Under the pieces are notes generated by a model. The model saw only the letters and a list, made by a program, of their open reading frames with translations. It did no database searches and was not told the origin of the DNA. 64,000 bases of DNA from Rhizobium binae (GTDB lineage: Bacteria; Pseudomonadota; Alphaproteobacteria; Rhizobiales; Rhizobiaceae): NCBI RefSeq assembly GCF_017357225.1, contig NZ_CP071604.1, forward strand, positions 871,001 to 935,000, read 5' to 3'. Below, piece by piece: positions 1-10,980 of the stretch (position 1 is its first letter; each line of letters starts with the position of its first letter). Position numbers and translations under genes: made by a program.

Positions 1-1005
1 GTCATCAATCCGCCTTACTCCGAAGTCCCAGACTGGATATTCCGGCTCCTGCCCTTCTTTTCGATCTGGCTGATATTGCCGCGAATGCGCCAATCTCCCG
101 ATGGCCGCCTCGTACCGCTCTTCATCCTCGGCGCTGGGATCGGCATGATCGCTACCTTTCTGCTCAGTCTCCTTCAGATCGCGTTTCTTATGGACCGGCC
201 GGAGGGCGGGACTACGAACGCTGCCCTGCTCGGGATCATAGGCATTCTCTTCGGCGGCATTGCGCTCCTCAACCTTCAATCTCCTAAAAGCATGGAGCAA
301 AGGATTGCGATTTTGGGATATGCCGCCGGTCTCGGCTGCGTTCTGCTGTCGGGAACGCGCTCGGCTTGGCTGGTCATTCCCGTTCATATCGTCATCTTTC
401 TCTGGTTTTTTCGCAAACGCGGCTTCCATCTGAGCTTGCGCAGCCTCGCCATTACCGGCTCCTTGTTGTTTGTGGGCCTTGTTGCCTTGGGTAGCGGCCC
501 GGTTCTTCATCGCATTCAGGAGCTTCAGGAAAATCTGACATCGCTCGAAAGCACCGACGGTCAGATCACCTCGCTCAGCGCAAGGTTTGCTTTGTACAAA
601 GGTGCACTGTCGGCGATCAGTAAGGACCCTTTGACTGGTTACGGTCCGCAAAACCGGATGACTTCGGTTTTGGCAGAGCTGCCCGATAACATAAGGCCGC
701 AGCTGTCCTTCACGCATGTCCACAACGGTTTTCTGACCGCGGGAATCGATGCCGGCGTTTTCGGCATCGCAGCGCTTTCGCTGATGCTGCTCACACCAGT
801 TATCGGCGCGTGGAGAAAAGAAGCCGGGCCGGGCCGCGATCTGGCGATTGCGCTCGCTCTTCTGCTCTTCAGCAGCTACGTCATAACCGGCAGCTTTGGC
901 ATCATGTTTAACCAGAAGGCTCTGGATCCGATCTTCGCCTACATGGTGGCCCTAATCTGCACGGATCGAGGCAGCATACGCTTTGCGCCCGTTGTTTCGA
1001 GCTGA
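1..1005 (+). CDS. O-antigen ligase/polysaccharide polymerase family membrane protein (5'-truncated by window edge)
   Basis: The reading frame is open from the first base of the window, so the start codon lies upstream; an internal ATG at 76 is an unlikely start. The visible 334 codons hold several hydrophobic segments, a large extracytoplasmic loop and then more membrane segments, the Wzy_C/WaaL arrangement. The loop contains a GTRSAW motif and, later, THVHNGFL; conserved Arg and His residues in these places are typical of O-antigen ligases and polymerases that join lipid-linked sugar chains at the periplasmic face. The protein therefore probably polymerises or ligates a surface polysaccharide (EPS or LPS O-chain). 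Which polymer cannot be told from this fragment. The strand and position suggest it is the 3' end of a polysaccharide cluster lying to the left. Confidence 0.8.
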   Translation, partial: VINPPYSEVPDWIFRLLPFFSIWLILPRMRQSPDGRLVPLFILGAGIGMIATFLLSLLQIAFLMDRPEGGTTNAALLGIIGILFGGIALLNLQSPKSMEQRIAILGYAAGLGCVLLSGTRSAWLVIPVHIVIFLWFFRKRGFHLSLRSLAITGSLLFVGLVALGSGPVLHRIQELQENLTSLESTDGQITSLSARFALYKGALSAISKDPLTGYGPQNRMTSVLAELPDNIRPQLSFTHVHNGFLTAGIDAGVFGIAALSLMLLTPVIGAWRKEAGPGRDLAIALALLLFSSYVITGSFGIMFNQKALDPIFAYMVALICTDRGSIRFAPVVSS

Positions 1006-1134
1006 CGGTCATCCACATGGGCGGCTGGCCAAGGGCTTCGAAGGGCGTAAGGCCGAAGCCTGAACAGCAAGCTTGATCTTTGGGCCGATCATGTCGGATG
1101 ATAGCCGGCTTGAGGATAGTGGGCTGCTGATCCA

Positions 1135-1518
1135 ATGCTTCTTTACATTACGCTAGGAACCAACGATCTCGATCGCGCAGGGCATTTCTATGATGCCGTT
1201 CTGCCCGTGCTCGGCTATCGCCGCCAGCATTGTTCGCAGGAGGAGATCGGTTATTCCGCCGAGGGCGATACGCGCTGCCGCTTCTGGGTGGTGACGCCCT
1301 TCAATCGCCGCCGGGCGACTGCGGGCAATGGCGCCATGGTCGCGTTCTCAGCCGAAACGCGGGCCGCCGTCGATGCCTTCCATGCGGCGGCAATTGCGGC
1401 AGGCGCCGCCGATGAAGGCGGGCCGGGTCTGCGCTCCTACCATGCCCATTTTTATGCCGCCTATGTCCGCGATCTCGACGGCAATAAGCTCTCTGCCGTC
1501 TGCGAGAGCCCTGGATAG
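1135..1518 (+). CDS. VOC (glyoxalase/bleomycin-resistance) family protein
   Basis: A 127-residue protein with one vicinal-oxygen-chelate module pair: an N-terminal beta-alpha-beta unit starting LYITLGTNDLDRAGHFYDAV and a C-terminal YVRDLDGNKLSAV strand that usually carries a metal-ligand position. Such small single-chain proteins act as dimers in metal-dependent dioxygenase, glyoxalase-like or resistance functions; the substrate here cannot be assigned. The ATG is preceded only by a weak purine stretch. The gene stands alone, 129 bp after the polymerase gene, and converges on the MFS gene with only 5 bp between stops. Confidence 0.8.
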   Translation: MLLYITLGTNDLDRAGHFYDAVLPVLGYRRQHCSQEEIGYSAEGDTRCRFWVVTPFNRRRATAGNGAMVAFSAETRAAVDAFHAAAIAAGAADEGGPGLRSYHAHFYAAYVRDLDGNKLSAVCESPG

Positions 1519-1523
1519 AAGGC

Positions 1524-2945
1524 TTATTTCACGGCTTGCTGGTCGGCTTCGATCGGTCCCGCCAGGCGCCTTGAGCGGTGACCGGAAACCAGAGCGCCGG
1601 CGTTGCGGTCCATCCTGATGAAGGGGATGGTCGCAATTACGGTCAATCCGGCGATGATGTAGAAGGCAAGGTGGAAATCGGCCACCTGCAGCGCCTCGCC
1701 CCTGAAATAGATCGAGCTTTCCAGGATCGCGGCCGCGACCGCGACGCCGAGCGCCAGGCTGATCTGCTGCATCACCGAGCTCATCGAGGTCGCCTGGCTC
1801 GCTTGCGCATCGTCGATATCGGCAAAGGCAAGCGCATTGACGCCGGTGAACATGAAGGAGCGGGAGAAGCCGCCGATGAGCAGCACGCCGATGATGACGA
1901 GATGCGGCGTTGCCGGTGTGAACAGGCCGGTAGTGACGGTGACGACAGTCGTCACCATGGCGGCGCAAAGAAGCGTCGTGCGGAAGCCAATGGCTGCGAA
2001 GACGCGCTTTGCCATGAATTTGGTGGTGATCGCGCCGATCGCGCCGGCAAAGGTGATGAGGCCGGATTGGAACGGAGTCAGCCCGAAGCCGAGCTGCAGC
2101 ATCAGCGGCGTCAGGAACGGCATGGCGCCGACGCAGATGCGAAACAGCGTGCCGCCCACGGTCGAGGCGCGGAATGTCGGGTTCTTGAACAGGCCGAGGT
2201 TGAGGATCGGCGCCGGGTGGCGCTTTGCATGGCGGATATAGAGAAAGCCGCACAGGAGGCCGATGCCGGTTGCGGCGACGCCGATGATCGGCGGCAGGGC
2301 CGGCAGGCTGACCACAGACAGGCCGAAGACGACGCCGGCGGCCGAAAGCGAGGTGAGCACGAAACCGGTGAAATCGAGCTTCGGCGGCGCTGTCGCCTCC
2401 ACTTCCGGCAGGAAGATCGTCGCCAGCCAAATGCCGATGATGCCGACCGGCACGTTGATCAGGAAGATCCAGTGCCAGCTGAAATAGGTGGTGATGAAGC
2501 CGCCGAGCGGTGGTCCGGTGAGCGGGCCGACAAGGGCCGGGATGGTGAGCAGCGCCATGGCCGAGACAAGATCGCTTCGCCGTGTCGTGCGCACAAGCAC
2601 GAGACGGCCGACCGGCGTCATCATCGCCCCGCCCATGCCCTGCAGGAAGCGGGCAAAGACGAACTCGACAAGGCTGGAGGAGATGGCGCAGAAGATCGAG
2701 CCGATGACGAAGACCGAGATGGCAAGGCGGAAGATTTTCTTGGCGCCAAATCTGTCGGCCATCCAGCCGCTGACCGGAATGAACACCGCAAGCGCCACCA
2801 TATAGGAGGTCAGCGCCAGCTTCAGCGTGATCGGCCCGACATGGAGGTCTGCGGCGATCGCCGGCAGCGCCGTCGAGATCACGGTAGAGTCCATCTGTTC
2901 CATGAAGAGAGCGACGGCGAGGATGAGCGGGACGATGCGGTTCAT
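1524..2945 (-). CDS. MFS transporter, DHA2 (EmrB/QacA-like) drug exporter family
   Basis: A 473-residue, very hydrophobic protein with about 14 predicted membrane spans, the size of DHA2 exporters. Motifs include the N-terminal LFMEQMDSTVIS segment (DHA2-typical D-x-T in helix 1), SGWMADRFGAKK in the helix 2-3 loop (motif A) and GPLTGPPLGGFI (motif C, antiporter signature) near residue 145-160. It should export small hydrophobic compounds in exchange for protons across the inner membrane. The frame extends upstream to 3083, but the MNRIVPLIL start at 2945 fits the family because the first helix follows at once. The gene is divergent from the metallo-beta-lactamase-fold gene, with a 242-bp intergenic region. 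Substrate unknown. Confidence 0.9.
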   Translation of the reverse strand: MNRIVPLILAVALFMEQMDSTVISTALPAIAADLHVGPITLKLALTSYMVALAVFIPVSGWMADRFGAKKIFRLAISVFVIGSIFCAISSSLVEFVFARFLQGMGGAMMTPVGRLVLVRTTRRSDLVSAMALLTIPALVGPLTGPPLGGFITTYFSWHWIFLINVPVGIIGIWLATIFLPEVEATAPPKLDFTGFVLTSLSAAGVVFGLSVVSLPALPPIIGVAATGIGLLCGFLYIRHAKRHPAPILNLGLFKNPTFRASTVGGTLFRICVGAMPFLTPLMLQLGFGLTPFQSGLITFAGAIGAITTKFMAKRVFAAIGFRTTLLCAAMVTTVVTVTTGLFTPATPHLVIIGVLLIGGFSRSFMFTGVNALAFADIDDAQASQATSMSSVMQQISLALGVAVAAAILESSIYFRGEALQVADFHLAFYIIAGLTVIATIPFIRMDRNAGALVSGHRSRRLAGPIEADQQAVK

Positions 2946-3187
2946 AGGCGGGAGCCTTGATGGGCGCGGATGGAAGCGGGAAGAGCCCGTGCTGTTTAGT
3001 CCGAGTTCCGGGAGCTGCCAATGCTCAAATCCGGTCCGTTGCGGTATTTGCTTCACGTCTGCGTGAGACGGCTTGTCCGACAAGCTCCGCTATCAAGATT
3101 GAAATATGTTTACGCTGCCGGGGCAAGAAATCCCTCCGAGTATCATCGGCCGCGCAGCCGCAAAACACGCGTCATGGGGCTGAATAT

Positions 3188-4180
3188 ATGGCAATTTCAA
3201 CGCGAATGACACGGCGCAGGCTGTTTGCCGCCAGCCTCGGCCTGCTGGCGGCGCCGGCAATTTTGAGAAAGAAGGCCGATGCGGCCGTCACTGGAGCAAG
3301 CAGACGTATGGATATAGCGCCTTTACCCGAAATCAATCAGTTCAAGCTCGGTTCCTATAAGTTCACCGTCGTCAGGGACGGGATCAATATCTCGGAAAAA
3401 CCTTATGAGACCTATGGCACCGATCAGCATCCCCAAGCCGTCCAGGCGTTGCTGACCGCCAACTTCCTGCCGGCCGACAAGCTCCTGAACAGCTATGCCC
3501 CTGTTCTCATCGATACCGGCTCCGATCGCATTCTCGTCGATACCGGCTTTGGCGCGGCCGGCCGCGCCCGCGGGCTCGGAAAGCTCGCCGAGGGCCTGAA
3601 GGTGGCGGGATATTCGCCCGAGGACGTGACCCTGGTGGCTCTGACCCATCTGCACGGCGATCACATCGGCGGCCTGATGGAAGATGGCGCGCCCGCCTTC
3701 CGCAATGCTCGTTATGTCATCGGTGCGGCCGAATATGCTTTCTGGTCGAACACTGCGCGCGAGGGCACGCCGGCCGAGGCCGGGCACAAGGCGGTGCTCG
3801 CCAATGTGGTGCCGCTTGCCGAAAAAGCCGCCTTCATCAAGGACGGCGCCGGTGTCGCGCCCGGCATCACCGCGATGCTGGCGGCCGGCCACTCGCCTGG
3901 TCACATGGTGTTCCATGTCGAATCCGAGGGCAAACGCCTCGTGCTGACCGGCGATACGGCCAATCACTACATCCTGTCGCTGCTGCGGCCGGATTGGGAA
4001 GTCCGCTTCGATATGGACAAGGCGCAGGCAGCCACCACGCGCCGCAAGGTTTTCGACATGATCGCGACCGACAAGATCGCCTTCCTCGGCTATCACATGC
4101 CGTTCCCGGCGGTCGGTTTTGTCGAACGGCAGGATGGCGGCTACCGCTTCGTGGCGAAGACCTATCAGTTCGATATCTGA
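3188..4180 (+). CDS. MBL-fold metallo-hydrolase with Tat signal peptide
   Basis: A 330-residue protein. The N-terminus MTRRRLFAASLGLLAAPAI is a twin-arginine signal, so the folded enzyme is probably exported to the periplasm. The metal-binding motif THLHGDHIGG (HxHxDH) lies near residue 155, followed by a second His in AGHSPGH and an Asp in LTGDTANH, a complete binuclear zinc site. Similar Tat-exported MBL proteins are annotated as quorum-quenching lactonases or N-acyl hydrolases, but the substrate is not evident here. I chose the ATG at 3188 because it puts the RR motif close to the N-terminus; the frame stays open further upstream to 2957. A clean terminator follows at 4218. Confidence 0.88.
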   Translation: MAISTRMTRRRLFAASLGLLAAPAILRKKADAAVTGASRRMDIAPLPEINQFKLGSYKFTVVRDGINISEKPYETYGTDQHPQAVQALLTANFLPADKLLNSYAPVLIDTGSDRILVDTGFGAAGRARGLGKLAEGLKVAGYSPEDVTLVALTHLHGDHIGGLMEDGAPAFRNARYVIGAAEYAFWSNTAREGTPAEAGHKAVLANVVPLAEKAAFIKDGAGVAPGITAMLAAGHSPGHMVFHVESEGKRLVLTGDTANHYILSLLRPDWEVRFDMDKAQAATTRRKVFDMIATDKIAFLGYHMPFPAVGFVERQDGGYRFVAKTYQFDI

Positions 4181-4217
4181 TTCCCGGAAATGCTCCGGCT
4201 GCATGGCACCCATGACG

Positions 4218-4243
4218 AGCCCGGCCCACATGCCGGGCTTTTT
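4218..4243 (+). terminator. rho-independent terminator of the MBL-fold gene
   Basis: A perfect 8-bp stem (AGCCCGGC / GCCGGGCT) with a 6-nt loop is followed by a run of T. It sits 38 bp after the MBL gene stop and separates it from guaB. Confidence 0.85.
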
Positions 4244-4358
4244 GCTATTTCCTTCCTGTCATAGACGTGTTACCAGCCCTCGCCAACTTCCAAGCAACTC
4301 ATGCACACCGCCGGGGCGGACGATTCGTTTCCCGGCAGGTCGCATTTTTCTAAAATGA

Positions 4359-5855
<1,497 letters not shown>

Positions 5856-5857
5856 CC

Positions 5858-6412
5858 ATGAAGGCGGGCAGCGGGCTTCCGCTCTGGATCATCGCGCTGC
5901 TCGCCGCCCTTTGCCTTGCCGTGCTCGCCTGGACGACCTTCGGCTTCGTCGTGCCTTTCAAGCACGAAACCGGGCAAGCGGTGCTAGACACCTATTTTGC
6001 CGGCTACGACGAGTCGGCCGTCTTTCACATGCAGAAGCTGCTCGATGAGAACGAGACGGCAGCCAAACTGCTCAACGCCATGTATTTCGGGCCGGAGCTG
6101 ATCTTTCCGGCATTGCTGACGGCGCTGCTGTTCCTTGTCTTGCTCAGGCTTGGTCCCGTCGGCTCGTGGTTCGGACGGTCGCTTCATCCGCTCATAGTCA
6201 AGGCGGTCTATCTGCTGCCGTTCATCTACGGCATCTCCGACTACGGCGAGAACATCGCGAGCCTGATCGCCTTTGGCGACAGTCCTTCCGCGGACCTTGC
6301 CGCGCAGTTGCTGCCATGGATGACAAGGCTGAAATTCGCGAGCCTCGTCATCTCCTTCATCGTCCTTGCCAGGCTTGCGATTGGCCGTTGGCTGTCGCCA
6401 AGCCGAGACTGA
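5858..6412 (+). CDS. conserved hypothetical membrane protein
   Basis: A 184-residue protein with about four predicted membrane segments (roughly residues 9-30, 72-92, 105-122 and 150-170) and no recognised catalytic motif. Its ATG lies 2 bp after the guaB stop, so translation is probably coupled, but nothing in the sequence links it to purine synthesis. It converges on the LysR gene with an 8-bp gap. Confidence 0.7.
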   Translation: MKAGSGLPLWIIALLAALCLAVLAWTTFGFVVPFKHETGQAVLDTYFAGYDESAVFHMQKLLDENETAAKLLNAMYFGPELIFPALLTALLFLVLLRLGPVGSWFGRSLHPLIVKAVYLLPFIYGISDYGENIASLIAFGDSPSADLAAQLLPWMTRLKFASLVISFIVLARLAIGRWLSPSRD

Positions 6413-6420
6413 CGCGCCTA

Positions 6421-7338
6421 TCAACTCCTCCGCCGCCACACCGGATTTGACAGTCTTGCCATCATGAAATCGGAAAGCACCTCGACCTTGGCTGGCCGGC
6501 TCCGAGCCGAAGGTGTGACGAAATACAGTGCGCCGGTCGGCAGCGTCCAGTCGGGAAGGACCGGCCTCAGCTCTCCGTCGACGAGATAGTCATGCGCGAG
6601 AAACTCGGGTAGTTCGATGATCCCGAGGCCACGTAGCGCCATTGGCACCAAAGCTTGCGAATTGGTGGCCCTGAGAGAGCCACTTGGCACGATAACCTCC
6701 TCCTTGCCTTCACTGTTGCGCAGGCGCCAGGCATCCTGTCGCGCCCGGTAGGCATATCCGAGGCAATGATGAGCCGCCAGATCGCGGGGATGCTGTGGCA
6801 CGCCGTACTGCTCAAGGTATGCGGGTGCTGCGAGAATGAAGCGATCCACCGGTGCCAGCCTGCGCGCGACCAATGACGAATCCGGCAGTACTGCGATTCT
6901 TAGCGCCGCATCGAAGCCGTCTCCCACGATATCGACGACTGCATCGCTCATGTGCAGGTCGATGGAAACCTCTGGAAAAAGCTCGAAAAAGTCGGGCAGG
7001 ATCGGAGCCAGCCAGCGTATCCCGAAGTCCATCGGCGCGGCAAGCCTGATGAGCCCCCTCGGCCGGGTAGCAAGCTCGCGGGCGGCATCCTCTGCCATCT
7101 CGGCCTCGGCATAGATGCGTGCGGCGCTGTCGACAAGGCGCAGGCCGAAATCGGTCAAAGCGAGCTGCCGAGAGGTGCGGTTGAAGAGCCTTGCGCCCAG
7201 CCTCTGCTCAAGACGGCTCACGGCCCGGGAAACCGTGGGCACGGAAACGCCGAGCGTCTGCGCCGCCCGGACGAAAGAACGCTCCTCTGCGACCTTGGCG
7301 AACATCGCCAGTCCCTCGAAATCGGGAAATTTCGTCAT
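6421..7338 (-). CDS. LysR-family transcriptional regulator
   Basis: A 305-residue protein with an N-terminal winged helix-turn-helix (about residues 7-65, with SFVRAAQTLGVSVPTVSRAVSRLE) and a C-terminal LysR substrate-binding domain of two alpha/beta lobes. The C-terminal motifs (LIRLAAPMDFG, SDAVVDIVGDGFDAALRI) place it in the CrgA/DsdC-like group that often controls an adjacent oxidoreductase. The start MTKFPDF at 7338 puts the HTH at the usual distance from the N-terminus; the frame runs on upstream into the intergenic region. It is divergent from the SDR gene with 91 bp between starts, the classic layout for a LysR regulator and its target. Confidence 0.93.
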   Translation of the reverse strand: MTKFPDFEGLAMFAKVAEERSFVRAAQTLGVSVPTVSRAVSRLEQRLGARLFNRTSRQLALTDFGLRLVDSAARIYAEAEMAEDAARELATRPRGLIRLAAPMDFGIRWLAPILPDFFELFPEVSIDLHMSDAVVDIVGDGFDAALRIAVLPDSSLVARRLAPVDRFILAAPAYLEQYGVPQHPRDLAAHHCLGYAYRARQDAWRLRNSEGKEEVIVPSGSLRATNSQALVPMALRGLGIIELPEFLAHDYLVDGELRPVLPDWTLPTGALYFVTPSARSRPAKVEVLSDFMMARLSNPVWRRRS

Positions 7339-7429
7339 TTCATTCCTGAAACAATGGCTTTCAATTCTTTCTATTCCGAAACGATACCCTCGTCCATATC
7401 TCAGCGTCAGTCGAACAAAGGAGACGACA

Positions 7430-8185
7430 ATGACACAAAGACTGAATGCGAAGATTGCGGTCATCACGGGTGCCACTTCTGGCATTGGCCTTGCAGCGGC
7501 GAAGCGCTTCGTAGCCGAGGGTGCACGGGTCTTCATCACGGGCCGCCGCAGGGGCGTTCTCGATGCAGCAATCGCTGAGATCGGCGGTGGGGTTGTGGGA
7601 ATACAGGCTGATTCAGCCAATCTCGCCGATCTCGATCGCCTCTATGAGAAGGTGAAGGCAGAGGCCGGAAGAATTGATGTGCTCTTCGTCAACGCGGGAG
7701 GCGGCTCCATGTTGCCCCTCGGCGAAATCACGGAAGACCAGTATGACGACACGTTCGATCGAAACGTGAAGGGGGTTCTCTTTACGGTGCAGAAGGCCTT
7801 GCCACTGCTTGCGCGAGGATCATCGGTCATCCTGACGGGATCGACAGCAGGCTCGACCGGCACAGCCGCCTTCAGCGTTTACGCCGCATCGAAAGCCGCC
7901 TTGCGCAGCTTTGCGCGCAACTGGATTCTCGACTTGAAGGATCGCGGCATAAGGATCAACACGCTTAGTCCTGGCCCGACGGAAACGACTGGACTGGTCG
8001 AACTGGCGGGTAAGGACCCGGCCCAACAGCAGGGCTTGCTCGATGCGCTCGCGGCCCAGGTGCCAATGGGCAGGGTCGGCCGTGCCGAGGAAGTTGCCGC
8101 TGCTGCACTCTTCCTCGCCTCGGATGATTCCAGCTTCGTCACCGGTGCCGAACTCTTCGTCGATGGCGGCAGCGCCCAGGTGTGA
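7430..8185 (+). CDS. SDR family oxidoreductase
   Basis: A 251-residue classical short-chain dehydrogenase. The cofactor loop TGATSGIG is at residues 13-20, the VNAGGG motif near residue 85, catalytic Ser in the STAGSTG region, and the YAASK catalytic Tyr/Lys motif near residue 150. The C-terminal FVTGAELFVDGGSAQV is typical. It reduces or oxidises a small carbonyl/alcohol with NAD(P)H; the substrate is unknown. A strong AAAGGAG ribosome-binding site precedes the ATG. Frame extension upstream to 7115 overlaps the LysR gene and is not used. The divergent LysR gene is the likely regulator. Confidence 0.93.
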   Translation: MTQRLNAKIAVITGATSGIGLAAAKRFVAEGARVFITGRRRGVLDAAIAEIGGGVVGIQADSANLADLDRLYEKVKAEAGRIDVLFVNAGGGSMLPLGEITEDQYDDTFDRNVKGVLFTVQKALPLLARGSSVILTGSTAGSTGTAAFSVYAASKAALRSFARNWILDLKDRGIRINTLSPGPTETTGLVELAGKDPAQQQGLLDALAAQVPMGRVGRAEEVAAAALFLASDDSSFVTGAELFVDGGSAQV

Positions 8186-8291
8186 CGCCAATATCCGGTT
8201 TGCGGTTGCACAGCGGCGCGTCGCTGGCATCCGCTTATCCTTTGCGCTAATGCTGCCGCCAACATGCGAAAGCGCAAAGGAAATGGCGATC

Positions 8292-8708
8292 ATGACCGGC
8301 TATGAAATCTTCTGGCCACTCCTGGCCCACGTGGCCCTGGTCTATGGTCTTTATGCCCTTCTCGGCGCACGCCGGGCAAAAATGGTTCGCGCCGGCAAGA
8401 TCGCGAAATCGGATTACCGCGAAAATCGCAGCGAGCCGACCGAGAGCCTCGCCGTCAAGAACTGCCTTGCCAATCAGTTCGAACTGCCCGTGCTCTTCTA
8501 CGCCTGCTGTATTCTTCTTAATGTGACCGAGGCCGACAATATGGTCGCCGTCGGTCTCGCCTGGCTCTTCGTCGCCTTGCGTTATGCCCATGCTGCCGTC
8601 CACGTCACCAGCAATGATTTGCGTTACCGCAGCCCGATTTTCGCCGCCGGCTACCTGACGCTCGCCACCATGTGGATCTGGCTCGCCGCGTGGATGGTGA
8701 TGGGTTGA
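8292..8708 (+). CDS. MAPEG family membrane protein
   Basis: A 138-residue protein with four predicted membrane helices and the MAPEG (membrane-associated eicosanoid/glutathione metabolism) layout: RSEPTESLAVKNCLANQFELPVLF across the helix 1-2 loop and helix 2 (shown here only as RSEPTE...NQFELP), then an Arg-rich LRYAHAAVH segment. Bacterial members are mostly uncharacterised; a few have glutathione transferase activity. The ATG at 8292 is preferred over 8283 because the AAGGA box at 8277-8281 is then at normal spacing. It follows the SDR gene by about 100 bp. Confidence 0.8.
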   Translation: MTGYEIFWPLLAHVALVYGLYALLGARRAKMVRAGKIAKSDYRENRSEPTESLAVKNCLANQFELPVLFYACCILLNVTEADNMVAVGLAWLFVALRYAHAAVHVTSNDLRYRSPIFAAGYLTLATMWIWLAAWMVMG

Positions 8709-9173
8709 GGCGCGAACGGGCCGTCTGGGCGTTTCGCCGCTGCGCGGGCGTGGTGATGGGGATGCCTGCGGGCTGGCGGAGAAAGCCGCGCTCTCGAAGC
8801 CAGACTTGAGTTGCGCTCCACGAAGGCGCTGCGCCCGCGATATCCCGTTGTGGCCAGATCGCGGAGGACGCGCATCAGCGGGGGTAAGGCGACGCTGTCT
8901 GTGAAGGTCTGAGGCGCTCTGGATGATCATTCCCTCGCAACGAAAAGTCGCGACATCAGCCTTTTCCCGTCGAAGCGAGTTTCGCAACTATTTCAAGGAG
9001 TTTCTCCCCTGATACAACCGGTGGGAACGGCTGAACTTTCGATTCTCATAAGCGTTTGCAGGTCGTTAAAATCCGAGTCTTTGCGTTTACGCCTGATGAA
9101 GACCTGCATGTCATATCCGCTCGACGGGCTGGTGGCGAAAGCTTCCGCGCGCAACAAAAAGAATGGGAACGAC
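8709..9173. other. intergenic region without a recognised gene
   Basis: 465 bp between the MAPEG and TetR genes. I see no convincing ORF, tRNA or strong terminator. The TetR frame remains open back to a GTG at 9021, so the last 150 bp could encode an N-terminal extension of that regulator, but the family start argues against it. Confidence 0.5.
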
Positions 9174-9815
9174 ATGGGCGCCGAAAGTATGGATCGTATC
9201 GGCTTGCGTAGGAAGCCGAAGCAGGAGCGCAGCATCCAGAGGCTGGATCTTATCCTGGCCGCCGCTGCCAAGATTATCGCCAACAAAGGCGTTAGCGCCA
9301 TGCGGATGACCGAGCTCGCGATCGCCGCCAAAGTCCCGATCGGCTCGGTTTATCAATATTTCCCGGAGAAAGCGGCGATCGTCAAAGCCCTGTTCGATCA
9401 GCACGCTTCGGCGATCCAGACGAAGACGGCGGCAATGCTCAGCGACGTTCAGTCGCTCGACCAGGCGCTCGATCTCGTCTGCGATATCATCGATTGGTAT
9501 TATGATTCCTACCACGACGATCCCGTCTATCTCGGCGTCTGGATGGGGACCGAGACCGATCAGGATCTGCTTCGGTTGAATATAGAGCATAGCAGCCGTG
9601 TCGCCGGCATCTTTCATGACGCCGTGCGCAGGCTGGCTCCCGACCTGTGCGACGAGGAAATGTTCGCGCGCACTTACCTTTTCAGCCATCTGATGGGCGC
9701 GGTCATCCGGCTTGCCGCCGTCAGCGAGGAGGGCCTTGCGCAACGCATGCTCGGCGAGTGGAAACGCACGGTCCGCGCCTCCCTTTTTGCCGAGGCCGCG
9801 CCGCGCGCCGCCTGA
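9174..9815 (+). CDS. TetR/AcrR-family transcriptional regulator
   Basis: A 213-residue regulator. The N-terminal DNA-binding domain (about residues 20-65) has the TetR pattern ILAAAAKIIANKGVSAMRM followed by IGSVYQYFPEKAAIVKALF, the recognition helix signature. The C-terminal domain is all-helical and should bind a ligand and dimerise. The chosen ATG gives a normal-length basic leader; an upstream GTG at 9021 would add 51 residues that do not look TetR-like. It converges on the next LysR gene with a 7-bp gap. No target gene is obvious from the neighbourhood. Confidence 0.9.
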   Translation: MGAESMDRIGLRRKPKQERSIQRLDLILAAAAKIIANKGVSAMRMTELAIAAKVPIGSVYQYFPEKAAIVKALFDQHASAIQTKTAAMLSDVQSLDQALDLVCDIIDWYYDSYHDDPVYLGVWMGTETDQDLLRLNIEHSSRVAGIFHDAVRRLAPDLCDEEMFARTYLFSHLMGAVIRLAAVSEEGLAQRMLGEWKRTVRASLFAEAAPRAA

Positions 9816-9822
9816 AGAGCCT

Positions 9823-10779
9823 CTACCAGCTCGGCATCATATTGGCGGCCTTCAGCCGCGGATAAAGCCGCCCCTGCGCGGACTTGACGTCTGCATCCAG
9901 ACCGTCGTCGATGACGGCAGGCGTGATATTGTCGAGGCAGGCAGTGATATGCGCGGTGATCGCGTTCATCAGCGAGATCGAAACGCCTGGCCGCTTCATG
10001 ATGCCGATCTGCACCGGCGGCAGCGCAGGGAACCCGTCCGCCTGGCTCAGCACCTTCATGCCCGTCCGCAGCGCCGATTCCGGCATCACCGAGACAGCCA
10101 TGCCGGCAAGCACGGCCGCGGCGACGACGGTGCAGGACCAACTGGTGAACAGGATCTGGTGCTCGCGTCCCACGGCATCGAGCGCCGAGCAGGCGAGCTG
10201 GCGCCATTGGCAGTCGCGGCGGCCGACGGCAAGCGGCACCGGCGCGTCGTCGCGGATCGGATGGTTGGCGGACCCGACCCAGCACAGCGGTTCGGTTCTC
10301 ACCACGTCGGACATGCGCTCGCGTGGATTGTGGGTGACGAGCGCGATATCGAGCTCACCCTTGTGCATGCGCTCGGCGAGGTCCGTCGACGGCTCGCAAA
10401 CGATGTAGAGCTCGACGTTCGGGTGCGTCTTGGCAAAGCGGCCGATGATCTCGGGCATGTAGCGATCGGCATAATCGTCCGGCGTGCCGATCCGCAGCAT
10501 CCCCTCCAGCCTGTTGTCGTCAAAGGCGGCGATCGCCTCATTGTTCAGGCGGATGATGCGCCGGGCATAATTGAGCAGTTTCTCGCCCTCGACCGTCAGC
10601 CGGTTTCCGCGGCCGTCCTTGATGAAGAGCTGCTTGCCGATACGCTCTTCGAGGCGGCGCATCTGCATCGAGACGGCCGACTGGGTCTTGTAGACCTTGT
10701 CGGCCGCCTTGGTGAAGCTGCCGGAATCGACGATGGCGATGAAAGTCTGCAACTGGTCGAGATCAAGAGGCGCGGCCAT
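9823..10779 (-). CDS. LysR-family transcriptional regulator
   Basis: A 318-residue protein with an N-terminal wHTH (about residues 5-63: LDQLQTFIAIVDSGSFTKAA, then TQSAVSMQMRRLEERIG) and a C-terminal periplasmic-binding-like effector domain containing LRIGTPDDYADRY. This combination resembles the CbbR/ArgP-neighbouring group often annotated near transport or oxidoreductase genes. I chose the second Met because a GGGTGA box then lies 6 bp upstream; a Met four codons earlier (10791) is an alternative. The divergent neighbour is the DUF1127 gene, 200 bp away, which need not be the target. Confidence 0.92.
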   Translation of the reverse strand: MAAPLDLDQLQTFIAIVDSGSFTKAADKVYKTQSAVSMQMRRLEERIGKQLFIKDGRGNRLTVEGEKLLNYARRIIRLNNEAIAAFDDNRLEGMLRIGTPDDYADRYMPEIIGRFAKTHPNVELYIVCEPSTDLAERMHKGELDIALVTHNPRERMSDVVRTEPLCWVGSANHPIRDDAPVPLAVGRRDCQWRQLACSALDAVGREHQILFTSWSCTVVAAAVLAGMAVSVMPESALRTGMKVLSQADGFPALPPVQIGIMKRPGVSISLMNAITAHITACLDNITPAVIDDGLDADVKSAQGRLYPRLKAANMMPSW

Positions 10780-10980
10780 GGTATCACCCATAAAGATAGC
10801 TGATGATAATCATTAGAAACATTCGTTGGACTGATCAATAGGTCTTCGGCATCTTCGGGATGCAAATCAAGCAAAGTGAAGGACAGACGCCCTGCCTGTC
10901 CAAGCAAATTCAGCCTTATCCCCTCTCGCACGACCTCGCGGGAGGGGTGGGTTGTTGCGTGCCCGAGAAAGGAGAGTTCG

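Noticed and set aside
9021..9173. N-terminal extension of the TetR regulator from a GTG
   Set aside because: The added residues do not look like part of the family, and the HTH would be placed unusually far from the N-terminus.
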